DNA of 64,000 nt from Bombella dulcis (GCF_026385505.1 NZ_JANIDV010000001.1:124001-188000); one strand, 5' to 3'; positions 35,320-44,362 are shown, counted from the first letter of the stretch. Notes: generated by a model not told the origin, from the letters alone. Numbers and translations are program-made.

Positions 35320-36465
35320 ATGACCAACCCCTCATTTCCCTCCGATCCTGTTGCCCTGTTGCAGGACCTTCTGCGGTGCCGTTCCGTAACACCAGCGGAT
35401 GACGGGGCCTTGAGCGTCGTGGCTCATGCGCTGGAAATGATGGGCTTTGAGGTTACACGCCTTGCCTTCGGTCCGGAGGGGGAACAGACGCCCAATCTCT
35501 ATGCCCGGCTGGGGACGGGGAAACCCTGTCTCTGTTTTGCAGGGCATACGGATGTCGTTCCCCCCGGTGAGGGCTGGAGCTGCGACCCGTTCGCCGGTGA
35601 CATCCGGGACGGGCATATTTATGGGCGTGGCACGGCGGACATGAAGGGCGGTGTCGCTGCCGCTCTGGCCGCCGTGGCCCGCAGGCTGGAAGCTGGACCG
35701 CTGAAAGGCAGTTTGTCCTTCCTCATTACAGGTGATGAGGAAGGGCCAGCCCATTACGGCACGAGGTCCGTGCTGGAATGGATGAAAGAGCAGGGCGAGG
35801 CCCCGGATTTCTGCCTGCTGGGCGAGCCGACCAATCCGGCCGAGATGGGTGATGTCATCAAGATCGGCCGCCGTGGCAGCATGAATGTGGTGATTACTGT
35901 CAAGGGGGTGCAGGGGCATGTGGCTTATCCCCATCTGGCGGATAACCCTATCCATCGTCTGGTGCCGATCCTGCATGATCTGACATCCCGTACTCTGGAT
36001 CAGGGGAGCGACTGGTTTGCGCCATCATCCCTGCAGATCACGAGCGTGGATGTTGGCAACCCGGCGACCAACGTGATTCCGGCAATGGCGCAGGCACGGG
36101 TGAATATCCGTTTCAATGATCTTCATACTAGCGAGAGTCTGCGCAACTGGATTGAAGATGTCGTTTCCTGTCATGCACCGGACGCCACGATGGAAGTGGC
36201 TGTCAGTGGGGAATCCTTCCTGACAGAACCGGGCACCGAGGTGGAGCAGCTGTCCCAGGCCGTGCAGACAGTGACGGGCCGGAAGCCGAAGCTTGATACG
36301 GGCGGGGGCACGTCCGATGCTCGTTTCATCACCCATTGCTGCCCCGTGGCGGAGTTCGGGCTTGTGGGGGCCACCATGCACAAGCGTGATGAGCATGTTT
36401 CCCTGGCCTCCGTGGAACAGCTGACACAGGTTTATCTGGAGTTCATGCAGCGTTTTGGCGTCTGA
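35320..36465 (+). CDS. dapE: Succinyl-diaminopimelate desuccinylase
   Basis: Di-zinc M20 peptidase-family enzyme of meso-DAP synthesis. Metal residues are visible: H76 (FAGHTDVVPPG), bridging D107 (GRGTADMKGG), catalytic E140 with E141 (TGDEEGPA), and the C-terminal HKRDEHVSLA. The dimerisation domain lies in the middle (VQGHVAYPHLADNPIH). Length is 381 aa. A clear terminator follows. Confidence 0.96.
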   Translation: MTNPSFPSDPVALLQDLLRCRSVTPADDGALSVVAHALEMMGFEVTRLAFGPEGEQTPNLYARLGTGKPCLCFAGHTDVVPPGEGWSCDPFAGDIRDGHIYGRGTADMKGGVAAALAAVARRLEAGPLKGSLSFLITGDEEGPAHYGTRSVLEWMKEQGEAPDFCLLGEPTNPAEMGDVIKIGRRGSMNVVITVKGVQGHVAYPHLADNPIHRLVPILHDLTSRTLDQGSDWFAPSSLQITSVDVGNPATNVIPAMAQARVNIRFNDLHTSESLRNWIEDVVSCHAPDATMEVAVSGESFLTEPGTEVEQLSQAVQTVTGRKPKLDTGGGTSDARFITHCCPVAEFGLVGATMHKRDEHVSLASVEQLTQVYLEFMQRFGV

Positions 36466-36492
36466 ACGAGACTGGAAAAACCAGTTTGTTGG

Positions 36493-36522
36493 AAAAACCC
36501 GCCCGGATGAGGCGGGTTTTTT
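36493..36522 (+). terminator. Terminator after dapE
   Basis: An 11-bp stem AAAAACCCGCC/GGCGGGTTTTT with a 7-nt loop and a T6 tail, 28 nt after the dapE stop. Confidence 0.93.
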
Positions 36523-36581
36523 GCTATGGGGACAGCATTCACGGTTTATGAGTTTCATCGGACCAGAGGAGGTCATCCTTC

Positions 36582-38360
36582 ATGCCCAGACAGACCGGGC
36601 CATCACGCACGATGCCGCTTGCACCTGCCATATTGCGGGCGTTCGTGCGGCGGGATGGATTCGGGCTGTTTCTTCTGGCTCTGGTGACGGGGGGCATCGC
36701 TGGCGGCTGCGTCCTGCTGATCAATACGGTCACACTCGGGATGCATGTCGTCCTGTATGGCCTGCATAATGGGGGACGCCTGTCGGAACTGTCGGCACTG
36801 CCTCTCTGGCGGTGTCTGCTGGTTCTGGGGTTTGGGGGGCTGGTCGTGGGTCTGGTGGGTGCAGTCCTGCGCCGGCGGATGGTGCGCCGCCCGGTAGACC
36901 CGGTGGAGGCCAATGCCCTGCATGGGGGGCGCATGTCCGTTCGGGACAGTATCAGCCTTGCGGTACAGACGGTCCTGTCCAACGGTGTGGGGGCGTCCAT
37001 CGGGCTGGAGGCCGGTTATGTGCAGATATCCGCAGCATTCGGGTCGTGGCTGGGGCGTCTGTTCCGTGTCCGGCGGGAAGAGCTGCGCATTCTTGTGGGG
37101 GCGGGAGCGGCCGGGGCCGTCAGTGCGGGGTTTGATGCTCCCATTGCGGGAGCTTTCTATGCGTTCGAGATCGTGCTGGGGACATACAGCCTCGTCAATT
37201 TGTTTCCCATTGCGCTGGCGGCCATGGCGGGTCTGGGCGTGCGGCACCTCATGTGCATGGAGGGCGGTGTGCCTCCCCTGATGACGGGCTGGCATATGGG
37301 CTGGGGAGCCGTACCCGGTGTCAGTCTGCTGGCAATTCTGTGTGCGCTTACGGCCATCGTCATCATGTATTGTGTGACGCAGACACAGTCAGTGTTCCAG
37401 AAACTGCCAGTCCCTGTCTGGTTACGGCCTGTTCTGGGCGGGCTGCCCGTAGCCTGTCTGGCAGCATCTTATCCGTCCGTCCTGTCAGCAGGACATGGCG
37501 GGGTCGGGCTGGTGCTGGCAGGGAAGGTCCTGCCCTCTCTGACTCTGCTGCTTTTGCTGCTCAAGGCCGTGGCGGCCTGCCTGTCCATTGGGTCGGGATT
37601 CCGGGGCGGGCTGTTCTTTGCCTCGCTGTTTCTGGGCGTGCTGGCAGGGGAAGGTTTTGGTGATCTGCTGGCGCATCACGGGCTGGCCCCGGCGGATGGG
37701 CAGATATGTGCGGTGCTGGGCATGGCCGCCATGGCAACGGCCATCATCGGCGGCCCCATGACCATGATCTGTCTGGTGCTGGAGATGACGGGCAATATGG
37801 CAGTCAGCAGTGCGGTGGTTCTGGCGGCTGTTCTGTCTCTGCTGACGGTCCGGCGGCTGTTTGGCTATAATTTTGCGACATGGCGTTTTCATCTGCGTGG
37901 TGAGACGATCAGGTCCGCCGTGGATGTTGGCCGTCTTCGTGCCCTGACCGTGCTGAAGCTGATGCGGGCGCAGGTCCGCAGTTTCCCGGCCATCATGACC
38001 ATCCGGCAGGCGCAGGCACAGCTGACGCTGGGTATTGAGGAACGTCTCGTGCTGGTGGATGAGGAAGGCCGCTATCAGGGAATTGTTCTGGTGTCCGAGA
38101 TTACGGCGGCTCCGGCGAGTGAAAAACCGGTTTCCATTCTGGCCTGCTACCGGGATGTCATGCTGGAGCCGCAGATGACCATTCGGGAAGCGGCTGACCT
38201 GTTCGCCGAGGCGGAAGCCGACGTGCTGGCGGTTGTGGAAGATCGTCAGTCCCGGCAGCTTGTCGGGCAGCTGAGCGAACGGCACACGCTGCGCTGTTAC
38301 GCCGTGGAGCTGGAGCGCAGCCGCCGGGACCTTGCCGGGGATGGCCGCTTCTCTGTGTAA
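36582..38360 (+). CDS. CLC-family chloride channel/transporter with CBS domains
   Basis: Integral membrane CLC protein of 592 aa with two C-terminal CBS domains (about 470-590, FPAIMTIRQAQAQL and EPQMTIREAADLF). The gating glutamate is retained in SIGLEAGYVQ, where E. coli ClcA has GREGPTVQ. In the next helix FDAPIAGAFYAFEIV aligns with ClcA FNAPLAGILFIIEEM, putting Ile at the position of the internal proton glutamate E203. The GSGIP loop is not conserved (RPVDPVEA). Channel-like or altered coupling is possible (inference). GAGGAGG before ATG 36582 fixes the start. It is convergent with the AGE gene. Confidence 0.88.
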   Translation: MPRQTGPSRTMPLAPAILRAFVRRDGFGLFLLALVTGGIAGGCVLLINTVTLGMHVVLYGLHNGGRLSELSALPLWRCLLVLGFGGLVVGLVGAVLRRRMVRRPVDPVEANALHGGRMSVRDSISLAVQTVLSNGVGASIGLEAGYVQISAAFGSWLGRLFRVRREELRILVGAGAAGAVSAGFDAPIAGAFYAFEIVLGTYSLVNLFPIALAAMAGLGVRHLMCMEGGVPPLMTGWHMGWGAVPGVSLLAILCALTAIVIMYCVTQTQSVFQKLPVPVWLRPVLGGLPVACLAASYPSVLSAGHGGVGLVLAGKVLPSLTLLLLLLKAVAACLSIGSGFRGGLFFASLFLGVLAGEGFGDLLAHHGLAPADGQICAVLGMAAMATAIIGGPMTMICLVLEMTGNMAVSSAVVLAAVLSLLTVRRLFGYNFATWRFHLRGETIRSAVDVGRLRALTVLKLMRAQVRSFPAIMTIRQAQAQLTLGIEERLVLVDEEGRYQGIVLVSEITAAPASEKPVSILACYRDVMLEPQMTIREAADLFAEAEADVLAVVEDRQSRQLVGQLSERHTLRCYAVELERSRRDLAGDGRFSV

Positions 38361-38372
38361 CGATGGGACGCC

Positions 38373-39506
38373 TTATGAAGCGTCCTTCAGAAGGACCTGC
38401 CCGGCACTGTAGATGTGATAGAGGCTGCTGGCGGGCATGTGGTCCGTGGCACTTTTCCCCTGCTCATCCAGCCGGTCGATCCAGCCGCCATTGAGCGAGG
38501 CCGGGGCATAACGGGTGAAGAAGAGCTGGCTCATCCGGGCAAGCCGTTCGTGCCGGGTCCGGGCATCGGCCGGGGCGTGCTGGGCAAGCAGGCGCATCAT
38601 TTCAGTCTGGGGCCAGATGCGGGTGGAGGCTTCCAGTACTGAGCCATCATCCAGCAGGGCATCAGGCAGGAGGGGGCCGGGGACCGTCTGCTGAAGGCGG
38701 GCATAGAGGCCCTGCTGTGCTTTCCGGGCCGCAGCGGCATGTCTGCCGTCAGGGGCGAGGCGGAGATAGTCTCCCAACAGCCAGCACCATTCGGCCTGGT
38801 GGCCGGGTTCGACACGGTTCAGTCCTGTGGGCTGTTCCGGCTTCCAGTCCGGTGTGAAGAACTCCAGCAGGGCATCCGTTCCAGCCGGGATGAAGGAGTG
38901 CAGGGCCAGGGCAAGAATGGCCTCGGCATGGTCAAGGAACACTTCCCTGCCAGAGACTTCAGACAGTGTCAGGCAGGCTTCCAGCAGATGCATGTGCGGG
39001 TTCTGGGAGTGCCGGTCTGATGTAGCAGGGATGGCATCTCGGTAGCCGCCATGTGTGGAAGGGAAGATGGCATCAATTTCGGCAAGGCTTTCCTCCGCCC
39101 TGTGCAGCAGTGCTGGATCACCAGACAGACGGTAGGCCCATCCATGCGCAAAGAGAATGAAGGCATGACCGTACAGGTCCCGTTTCGTGTCGGACGGCGT
39201 CTGGTCCGGACCAAGGGCGAAGACCCAGCCGGGAGCACTGTCCGCCCGGTGGTAGAGCCGTGTAACCCGGTCCAGCACCATCAGGGCCTGGTCTCCGGCA
39301 CTGTAATGGCCATTCAGGGCGGCCTGACAGTACGTGGCAATCTGTCGGGCCTGTACCATCAGGCGGCGGTGCGGCAGGGTGATGGGCGTGGCTTCAAAGG
39401 TCAGACGCTCATGATAGAGTCCGGCATCCCCGTCGAAACCGGCCTGAGACCAGAGGGGAAGGCCTTTGTGGAGCAGCCAGTCCCGCCATGCAGAAATATG
39501 TGTCAT
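38373..39506 (-). CDS. AGE-family sugar epimerase/isomerase
   Basis: An (alpha/alpha)6-barrel protein of 377 aa related to N-acylglucosamine 2-epimerase, mannose isomerase and some mannose-6-phosphate isomerase-like enzymes. Family blocks include GWVFALGPD, LYGHAFILFAHGWAY, NPHMHLLEACLTLSEV and PGHQAEWCWLLGDYLRL, with histidines expected at the active site. The substrate is not predictable. Its ATG overlaps the stop of hldE (ATGA), so the two are co-translated, suggesting a role in surface heptose or mannose metabolism. Confidence 0.83.
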   Translation of the reverse strand: MTHISAWRDWLLHKGLPLWSQAGFDGDAGLYHERLTFEATPITLPHRRLMVQARQIATYCQAALNGHYSAGDQALMVLDRVTRLYHRADSAPGWVFALGPDQTPSDTKRDLYGHAFILFAHGWAYRLSGDPALLHRAEESLAEIDAIFPSTHGGYRDAIPATSDRHSQNPHMHLLEACLTLSEVSGREVFLDHAEAILALALHSFIPAGTDALLEFFTPDWKPEQPTGLNRVEPGHQAEWCWLLGDYLRLAPDGRHAAAARKAQQGLYARLQQTVPGPLLPDALLDDGSVLEASTRIWPQTEMMRLLAQHAPADARTRHERLARMSQLFFTRYAPASLNGGWIDRLDEQGKSATDHMPASSLYHIYSAGQVLLKDAS

Positions 39507-40993
39507 GATCGTGTGTCCTTTGCCGGGTTGGTGTCATCCATGATCTGGACGATGCGGCTGGTGGAATGGCCGTTCAGAAGCGGGGCGAGGCAGACCCGTC
39601 CACCATGTTTCCTGACGATGTCGCCACCAACGACCTCATCTTCCTTATAGTCTGCTCCCTTGACGAGAACGTCCGGCTTCAGGGCGGCGATGACATCCAG
39701 TGGCGTGTCTTCATCAAAGAGGACGACCAGATCGACATGGCGCAGGGCACGGATGACGGTGGCACGGGCCTGCTCGGTCTGGAGAGGGCGGCGGGGGCCT
39801 TTCAGCCGTCTGATGGAGGCATCGGTGTTCAGGGCCACGATCAGCTTGTCCCCCTGGCTGGCGGCAAACTGGATGAGCGAGACATGGCCGGGATGGAGCA
39901 GGTCAAAACAGCCATTTGTCAGTACGACGGAAGCTCCGTGCCTTTTCCAGTTTTCCACGATGGTGCAGGCATCGGTCAGGGGAAGGCAGGCTCCGTTATC
40001 GGCAATTTCTTCCAGAAGTTTCTGATGCAGCTCGTCACGGGTGACGAAGGCCGTTCCTAGCTTGCTGACGGCAATGGCGGCCGCCGTGGTGGCCATGGTT
40101 ACAGCGCCGGTAAGGGAGCGATCACTGGCCAGTGCACAGGCGATCGTGGCAATGACGGTATCGCCAGCCCCGGAAACGTCATAGACTTCTGAAGGATGCG
40201 CCTGACAGTGCAGAGGGGCTGTATCCTTTTGCCAGAGGGTCATGCCTTTTTCGGAGCGGGTGAGGAGGATGTCGCTTCCGGTAAGGGGGGCGATGGCGGC
40301 GCAGGCCTGCTCCACCTCGGCATCATCATGGAGTGCCCATGTGGAGCCTGTGGGATGGGCGATGCTGGCTGCGGCAAGGGCCTTACCGAGTTCCTGCCGG
40401 TTGGGGGTCAGAAGGCTGGCCCCCCGATAGGCGGAAAGATCGGCCCGTTTGGGGTCCACCAGCACGGGAATGTTCCGGGCACGGGCGGCTTCAATGACGG
40501 TTTTCAGCACCCGGTCAGACAGGACACCCTTGGCATAATCGGAACAGATGAGAATGTGGCTTCTGTCCAGTGCGTTCACGGTGGACGCAATGAGGGCCTC
40601 TTCGGTGGCATGGGAGAAGGGGACAAGTTTCTCATTATCCAGCCGGACGATCTGCTGCCGTCCGCTGAGAACCCGGGTCTTCGTGATGGTTGTCCAGCCT
40701 GCATCTTCCACCAGACCGTCCAGCCTGATGTCCTTCCAGCTGGAGAGGGCCTGCCGGAGTGTATCGGCGGCCTGATCGGCACCCACCACGCCGATCAGAT
40801 GGACCGGATGACCGAGAGCGGCGACATTCACGGCCACATTCGCAGCCCCGCCGGGTGTGGAACGCTGATGGCTGCTCAGCAGGACAGGGACGGGGGCTTC
40901 CGGCGAGATGCGGGTAACGTCCCCGGTGATGTACTGGTCCAGCAGCAGATCACCCAGAATGGTAATGGCACCGTCAATCAGCGTGTCAGTCAA
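39503..40993 (-). CDS. hldE: Bifunctional heptose 7-phosphate kinase / heptose 1-phosphate adenylyltransferase
   Basis: Makes ADP-heptose for the LPS inner core. The N-terminal PfkB-type kinase (about 1-330) has GDLLLDQYITGDV and the catalytic GAGDT (about 270). The C-terminal nucleotidyltransferase (about 355-496) has LTNGCFDLLHPGHVSLI and the KGADYKEDEVVGGD segment. Length is 496 aa. The first codon is TTG at 40993, preceded at 7 nt by a strong GGGAGGG, so this start is well supported. It is coupled to the AGE gene downstream. Confidence 0.95.
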   Translation of the reverse strand: MTDTLIDGAITILGDLLLDQYITGDVTRISPEAPVPVLLSSHQRSTPGGAANVAVNVAALGHPVHLIGVVGADQAADTLRQALSSWKDIRLDGLVEDAGWTTITKTRVLSGRQQIVRLDNEKLVPFSHATEEALIASTVNALDRSHILICSDYAKGVLSDRVLKTVIEAARARNIPVLVDPKRADLSAYRGASLLTPNRQELGKALAAASIAHPTGSTWALHDDAEVEQACAAIAPLTGSDILLTRSEKGMTLWQKDTAPLHCQAHPSEVYDVSGAGDTVIATIACALASDRSLTGAVTMATTAAAIAVSKLGTAFVTRDELHQKLLEEIADNGACLPLTDACTIVENWKRHGASVVLTNGCFDLLHPGHVSLIQFAASQGDKLIVALNTDASIRRLKGPRRPLQTEQARATVIRALRHVDLVVLFDEDTPLDVIAALKPDVLVKGADYKEDEVVGGDIVRKHGGRVCLAPLLNGHSTSRIVQIMDDTNPAKDTRS

Positions 40994-41247
40994 AAAACGT
41001 CCCTCCCTTCAGGAGACAGCACTGCCCGTGAATGGTGTCCGGCAGCGTCCGTGGCCTCATGTCTGGAGGGGAAAGTTTAGGATGTTTTTACCGCTCTGTC
41101 GTCAGGGAAAGGGCCTTATCCGGGCTGGAAGGGGGTCTGTGACACAATAAATAAATTTTTATACATTTTTGAAGTTGATAGTGGCAATAATGACACATAC
41201 TCATGCAATACAAATTGAAACATAAAAACAGGGCCGGGAAGTACGTA
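40994..41247. other. Divergent, partly AT-rich region between hldE and the sulfotransferase gene
   Basis: 254 bases. The hldE side is GC-rich like the chromosome. From about 41140 it becomes AT-rich (ATAAATAAATTTTTATACATTT). It should hold both promoters; I could not assign -35 and -10 boxes with confidence. An open frame from 41203 runs into the sulfotransferase gene but probably is not translated. Confidence 0.4.
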
Positions 41248-42066
41248 ATGTCTCGTCATGTTCACTTTATATCCGGTCTTCCCCGCTCAGGAAGTACCCT
41301 TCTTAGTGTTCTATTAGGGCAGCATCCTGACATTTACTGTGCAGAATATTCAACGCCTGTCTGTTCTCTCATGACAAAGATGCTTTCTGTTATTTCAGAA
41401 GGTGAATATAAAACTGAATTTAGCGATGAAAAGGTCATGAATCTTCTCAAGAAGACAATGGATACTTATCATGACATGCCATCGAGGCCGAATCTGGTCA
41501 TTGACAATAACCGAGCCTGGTGCAGCAAGCTCCAGCTTCTGGATTATCTCTACCCTGATGCAAAAGTGATCTGTTGTGTGCGTGACCCTGTCTGGGTGAT
41601 CAACTCCTTTGAACGCATCATTGGCAGGGACCCGACGCTTTCATCCTATCTCGTGCCTGTGGAGCATCGGGCCACGCTTCATCAGCGGGTGAATTATCTG
41701 CTGTCTCCTGCGGGGGCTTTCGGTTTTGCGTATCAGGCCTTGCAGGAGGCGTTTTTCGGACAGTTTTCGTCCAAGCTGGTACTGGTTGATTATGACAGCC
41801 TGGTGACACAGCCCCTGTCCGTCATGCGTCTTCTGGAAAAGGAACTGAACGTTCCTGCTGCCACTTATGACATGGACAATGTCCGTTACACGCCTCCTAC
41901 GGCGTACGACAAGGCTCTGGAAACGCCGGGGCTGCATGAAATTGCCCAGAAGGTGGAGCCTCAGAAGCATCCTCTCATACTGCCACCCGATGTCGTGAAC
42001 CGTCTGGCCGGGGGTGCATTCTGGAGAGACAGAAGCATGAACCCGAAATCAGTCCGGATCATATGA
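41248..42066 (+). CDS. Sulfotransferase family protein (Sulfotransfer_3-like)
   Basis: A PAPS-dependent sulfotransferase candidate of 272 aa. The 5'-phosphosulfate loop is SGLPRSGSTLLS (9-20), and the 3'-phosphate site is CVRDPVWVINSFER (R112, S120). Acceptor cannot be predicted; proteins of this type sulfate glycans, lipids or peptides. The first 70 or so codons are AT-rich with TTA, ATA and TCA codons, while the rest approaches the chromosomal average. GGGAAG before ATG 41248 supports this start over 41203. It is divergent from hldE, hinting at a surface-sugar acceptor (inference). Confidence 0.8.
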   Translation: MSRHVHFISGLPRSGSTLLSVLLGQHPDIYCAEYSTPVCSLMTKMLSVISEGEYKTEFSDEKVMNLLKKTMDTYHDMPSRPNLVIDNNRAWCSKLQLLDYLYPDAKVICCVRDPVWVINSFERIIGRDPTLSSYLVPVEHRATLHQRVNYLLSPAGAFGFAYQALQEAFFGQFSSKLVLVDYDSLVTQPLSVMRLLEKELNVPAATYDMDNVRYTPPTAYDKALETPGLHEIAQKVEPQKHPLILPPDVVNRLAGGAFWRDRSMNPKSVRII

Positions 42067-42079
42067 AAATCAGCAGAGT

Positions 42080-42871
42080 TTATGGCCGGAAAGGATCATC
42101 CGGGTAGCCGACATCCATCAGGCACAATCCGTCAGGGGGAGCCGTGGGGCCAGCCTTGCAGCGGTCACGGGCATCCAGTGCTTCTTTCACCTGGTCGGGG
42201 TGCCATTGGTGATGCCCGACCAGGGCCAGCGTCCCGACCATGTTGCGGACCTGATGATGCAGGAAGGACCGGGCCTGTACATCCATATGCACACATTCAC
42301 CAGAGCGTGTGATGGTGAGTTCATCCAGCGTGCGCAGGGCATCACGGGCTTGACAGGCCGCCGCCCGGAAGGAGGTGAAGTCATGCCCGCCCAGCAGGTG
42401 GTTGGCTCCTTCCTGCATGGCCTCAATATCCAGTGGGGCACGGAGATGCCAGACAAAGCCTTCCTGCATGGCCGGACGGGCCGGACGGTTGAGGATGGTA
42501 TAGCGGTACCGTCGCCATGTGGCGGAGAAGCGGGCATTCCAGCCCTCGGGAGCCGGGGCAGCCTCCAGAATGGAAATGGGATGGGGCTTCAGATGGTAGC
42601 CGATGGCATCCCGCACGGCCTTGCGGCTGAGAGGGGCATCCTCTGGAAAATCCAGATGGGCCACCAGCCCCGCAGCATGGACGCCTGAATCAGTCCGCCC
42701 TGCCGTCACGCTGCTGACCTTGCGTCCCTGCGTGAGATGCTCGGCCGCTTCTTCAATGAGCTGCTGGACGGAAAGGCCACTCTTCTGGCGTTGCCAGCCG
42801 ACAAAAGGCCGCCCGTCAAACTCGATGCGGATGGCCCAGCGGCTGATGCCGGGCGGGGCAGCGTCAGTCAA
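42080..42871 (-). CDS. truA: tRNA pseudouridine(38-40) synthase
   Basis: Makes pseudouridine in the anticodon arm. Catalytic D61 is in AGRTDSGVHA. Other motifs are FDGRPFVGWQRQ, FSATWRRYRYTI and ARSFLHHQVRNMVGTL. Length is 263 aa. The start codon is TTG at 42871 with AGAGGGAT about 7 nt upstream, overlapping the fmt stop by 8 nt. No nearby ATG or GTG fits the family N-terminus. Confidence 0.94.
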   Translation of the reverse strand: MTDAAPPGISRWAIRIEFDGRPFVGWQRQKSGLSVQQLIEEAAEHLTQGRKVSSVTAGRTDSGVHAAGLVAHLDFPEDAPLSRKAVRDAIGYHLKPHPISILEAAPAPEGWNARFSATWRRYRYTILNRPARPAMQEGFVWHLRAPLDIEAMQEGANHLLGGHDFTSFRAAACQARDALRTLDELTITRSGECVHMDVQARSFLHHQVRNMVGTLALVGHHQWHPDQVKEALDARDRCKAGPTAPPDGLCLMDVGYPDDPFRP

Positions 42872-43796
42872 GGCGCATCCCTCTGGTCAGCTTCGTGCCA
42901 CGGAGGAAGGCTTCCCGGTCCATCATGGCCCGTCCCGGTTTCTGGATGCGGTCAATCCGCAGGCAGCCCGTTCCGCAGGCAATGGTCAGCCTGTCATCCA
43001 GAACTGTGCCCGGAGCGGGAGCCTCCGCCATCAGGGCGGTAGTCTCGGTCGTATCAGGCAGGCTGACGGCACCGATGCGGTAGGTCTGGCCTTCCAGCAG
43101 GGTGTAACTTCCCGGCCACGGAATGAAGGCCCGGACCTGACGTTCAATTTCTATAGCCGGACGGCTCCAGTCGATCTGCCCGTCTTTACGTTCCAGCCTC
43201 GGGGCATAGCAGCTCCGGAAGTCATCCTGTGGAACAGGAACAGGCTGTTCCTTCAGGGTACGGGCGACCAGACGGGCACCGATCTCTGCCAGACGGTCAT
43301 GCAGGCTGCCTGCCGTGTCTTCAGGCGTGATGGGTGTGGCCTCGGAGAGCAGGACGGCTCCCGTATCCAGTCCCTTGTCCATCTGCATGATGCAGACACC
43401 ACTTTCCGCATCGCCAGCCCGAATGGCGGACTGGATGGGAGACGCCCCCCGCCAGCGGGGCAGCAGGCTGGCATGAATGTTCAGGCAGCCCAGTCGTGGG
43501 GCGTTCAGGATGGCTTCCGGCAGAATGAGGCCGTAAGCCGCCACGATGGCGGCATCAGCTTCAAGCTCCTGAAAGAAGGCCAGCTCTTCTTCATTATGGC
43601 GCAATTTTTCCGGCGTGCGGACGGGGATGCCGAGTGCGTCAGCGGCCTCATGCACAGGCTGCCGCCGCAGGGCCTTGCCCCGGCCTGCCGGACGAGGGGG
43701 CTGGGTATAGACGGCAACAACTTCATGACCCGCATCGATCAGGCCATGAAGGGCTGGAACGGAAAAGTCCGGCGAACCCATGAAGATGAGGCGCAT
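42864..43796 (-). CDS. fmt: Methionyl-tRNA formyltransferase
   Basis: Formylates initiator Met-tRNA with 10-formyl-tetrahydrofolate. The N-terminal domain starts MRLIFMGSPDFSVPAL, and the active-site trio is N106, H108 (CLNIHASLLPRWRGASPI) and D144 (MDKGLDTG). The C-terminal OB-fold domain is present. Length is 310 aa. It is in a def-fmt-truA order, 5 nt after def and overlapping truA. Confidence 0.96.
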   Translation of the reverse strand: MRLIFMGSPDFSVPALHGLIDAGHEVVAVYTQPPRPAGRGKALRRQPVHEAADALGIPVRTPEKLRHNEEELAFFQELEADAAIVAAYGLILPEAILNAPRLGCLNIHASLLPRWRGASPIQSAIRAGDAESGVCIMQMDKGLDTGAVLLSEATPITPEDTAGSLHDRLAEIGARLVARTLKEQPVPVPQDDFRSCYAPRLERKDGQIDWSRPAIEIERQVRAFIPWPGSYTLLEGQTYRIGAVSLPDTTETTALMAEAPAPGTVLDDRLTIACGTGCLRIDRIQKPGRAMMDREAFLRGTKLTRGMRLD

Positions 43797-43801
43797 GGTG
43801 C

Positions 43802-44362
43802 TTACCGTCTCCGCTTCTGTTCCTTGGCCAGACGCCGCATGATCATGTTGCGTTTCAGGGAGGAGAGGTGATCGACAAACAGGATGCCATCCAGATGGTC
43901 GATTTCGTGCTGGATGCAGGTTGCCAGCAGGTCGGAGGCGTCCTGCTCGATGGTCTGGCCCTCCAGGTCACGATAGCGGACACGGATGGATTCCGGCCGG
44001 ATGACCTCGGCATACTGGTTGGGCAGGGAGAGGCAGCCTTCCTCCCGTGCCGCGAGCGTCTCGGAGGAATCGATGATCTCCGGGTTGATGAGGACCATCG
44101 GGTTGCGGGGTTCGTCTTCCCGGGCCACATCAACCAGTACGAAACGCTGGCTGATCCCCACCTGCGGGGCAGCCAGACCGATGCCGGGGGCCTTGTACAT
44201 GGCCGAGAACATGCCCGGCAGGGCCTCGCGGATGGCGGCCATGTCTTCCGGGCGGACGTCACGGGCCACCTGGCTCAGCACGGGCTGGGGAGCGACAAGG
44301 ATTGATGTCGGAGCAATGTCATCAAGCCGGTCGAGGAACTCTAAATTTTTCATGGCAGACAT
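43802..44362 (-). CDS. def: Peptide deformylase
   Basis: Removes the formyl group from new polypeptides with a bound Fe(II). All three motifs are intact: GIGLAAPQVG (60-69), EGCLSLP with C110, and QHEIDHLDG with H152, E153 and H156. Length is 186 aa. ATG 44353 (MKNLEFLD) is an alternative start. It is divergent from the Hsp20 gene. Confidence 0.95.
   Translation of the reverse strand: MSAMKNLEFLDRLDDIAPTSILVAPQPVLSQVARDVRPEDMAAIREALPGMFSAMYKAPGIGLAAPQVGISQRFVLVDVAREDEPRNPMVLINPEIIDSSETLAAREEGCLSLPNQYAEVIRPESIRVRYRDLEGQTIEQDASDLLATCIQHEIDHLDGILFVDHLSSLKRNMIMRRLAKEQKRRR

Noticed and set aside
42603..43871. A 422-codon plus-strand open frame across truA and fmt
   Set aside because: Both truA and fmt are intact on the other strand with all catalytic motifs; the frame shows no motif.
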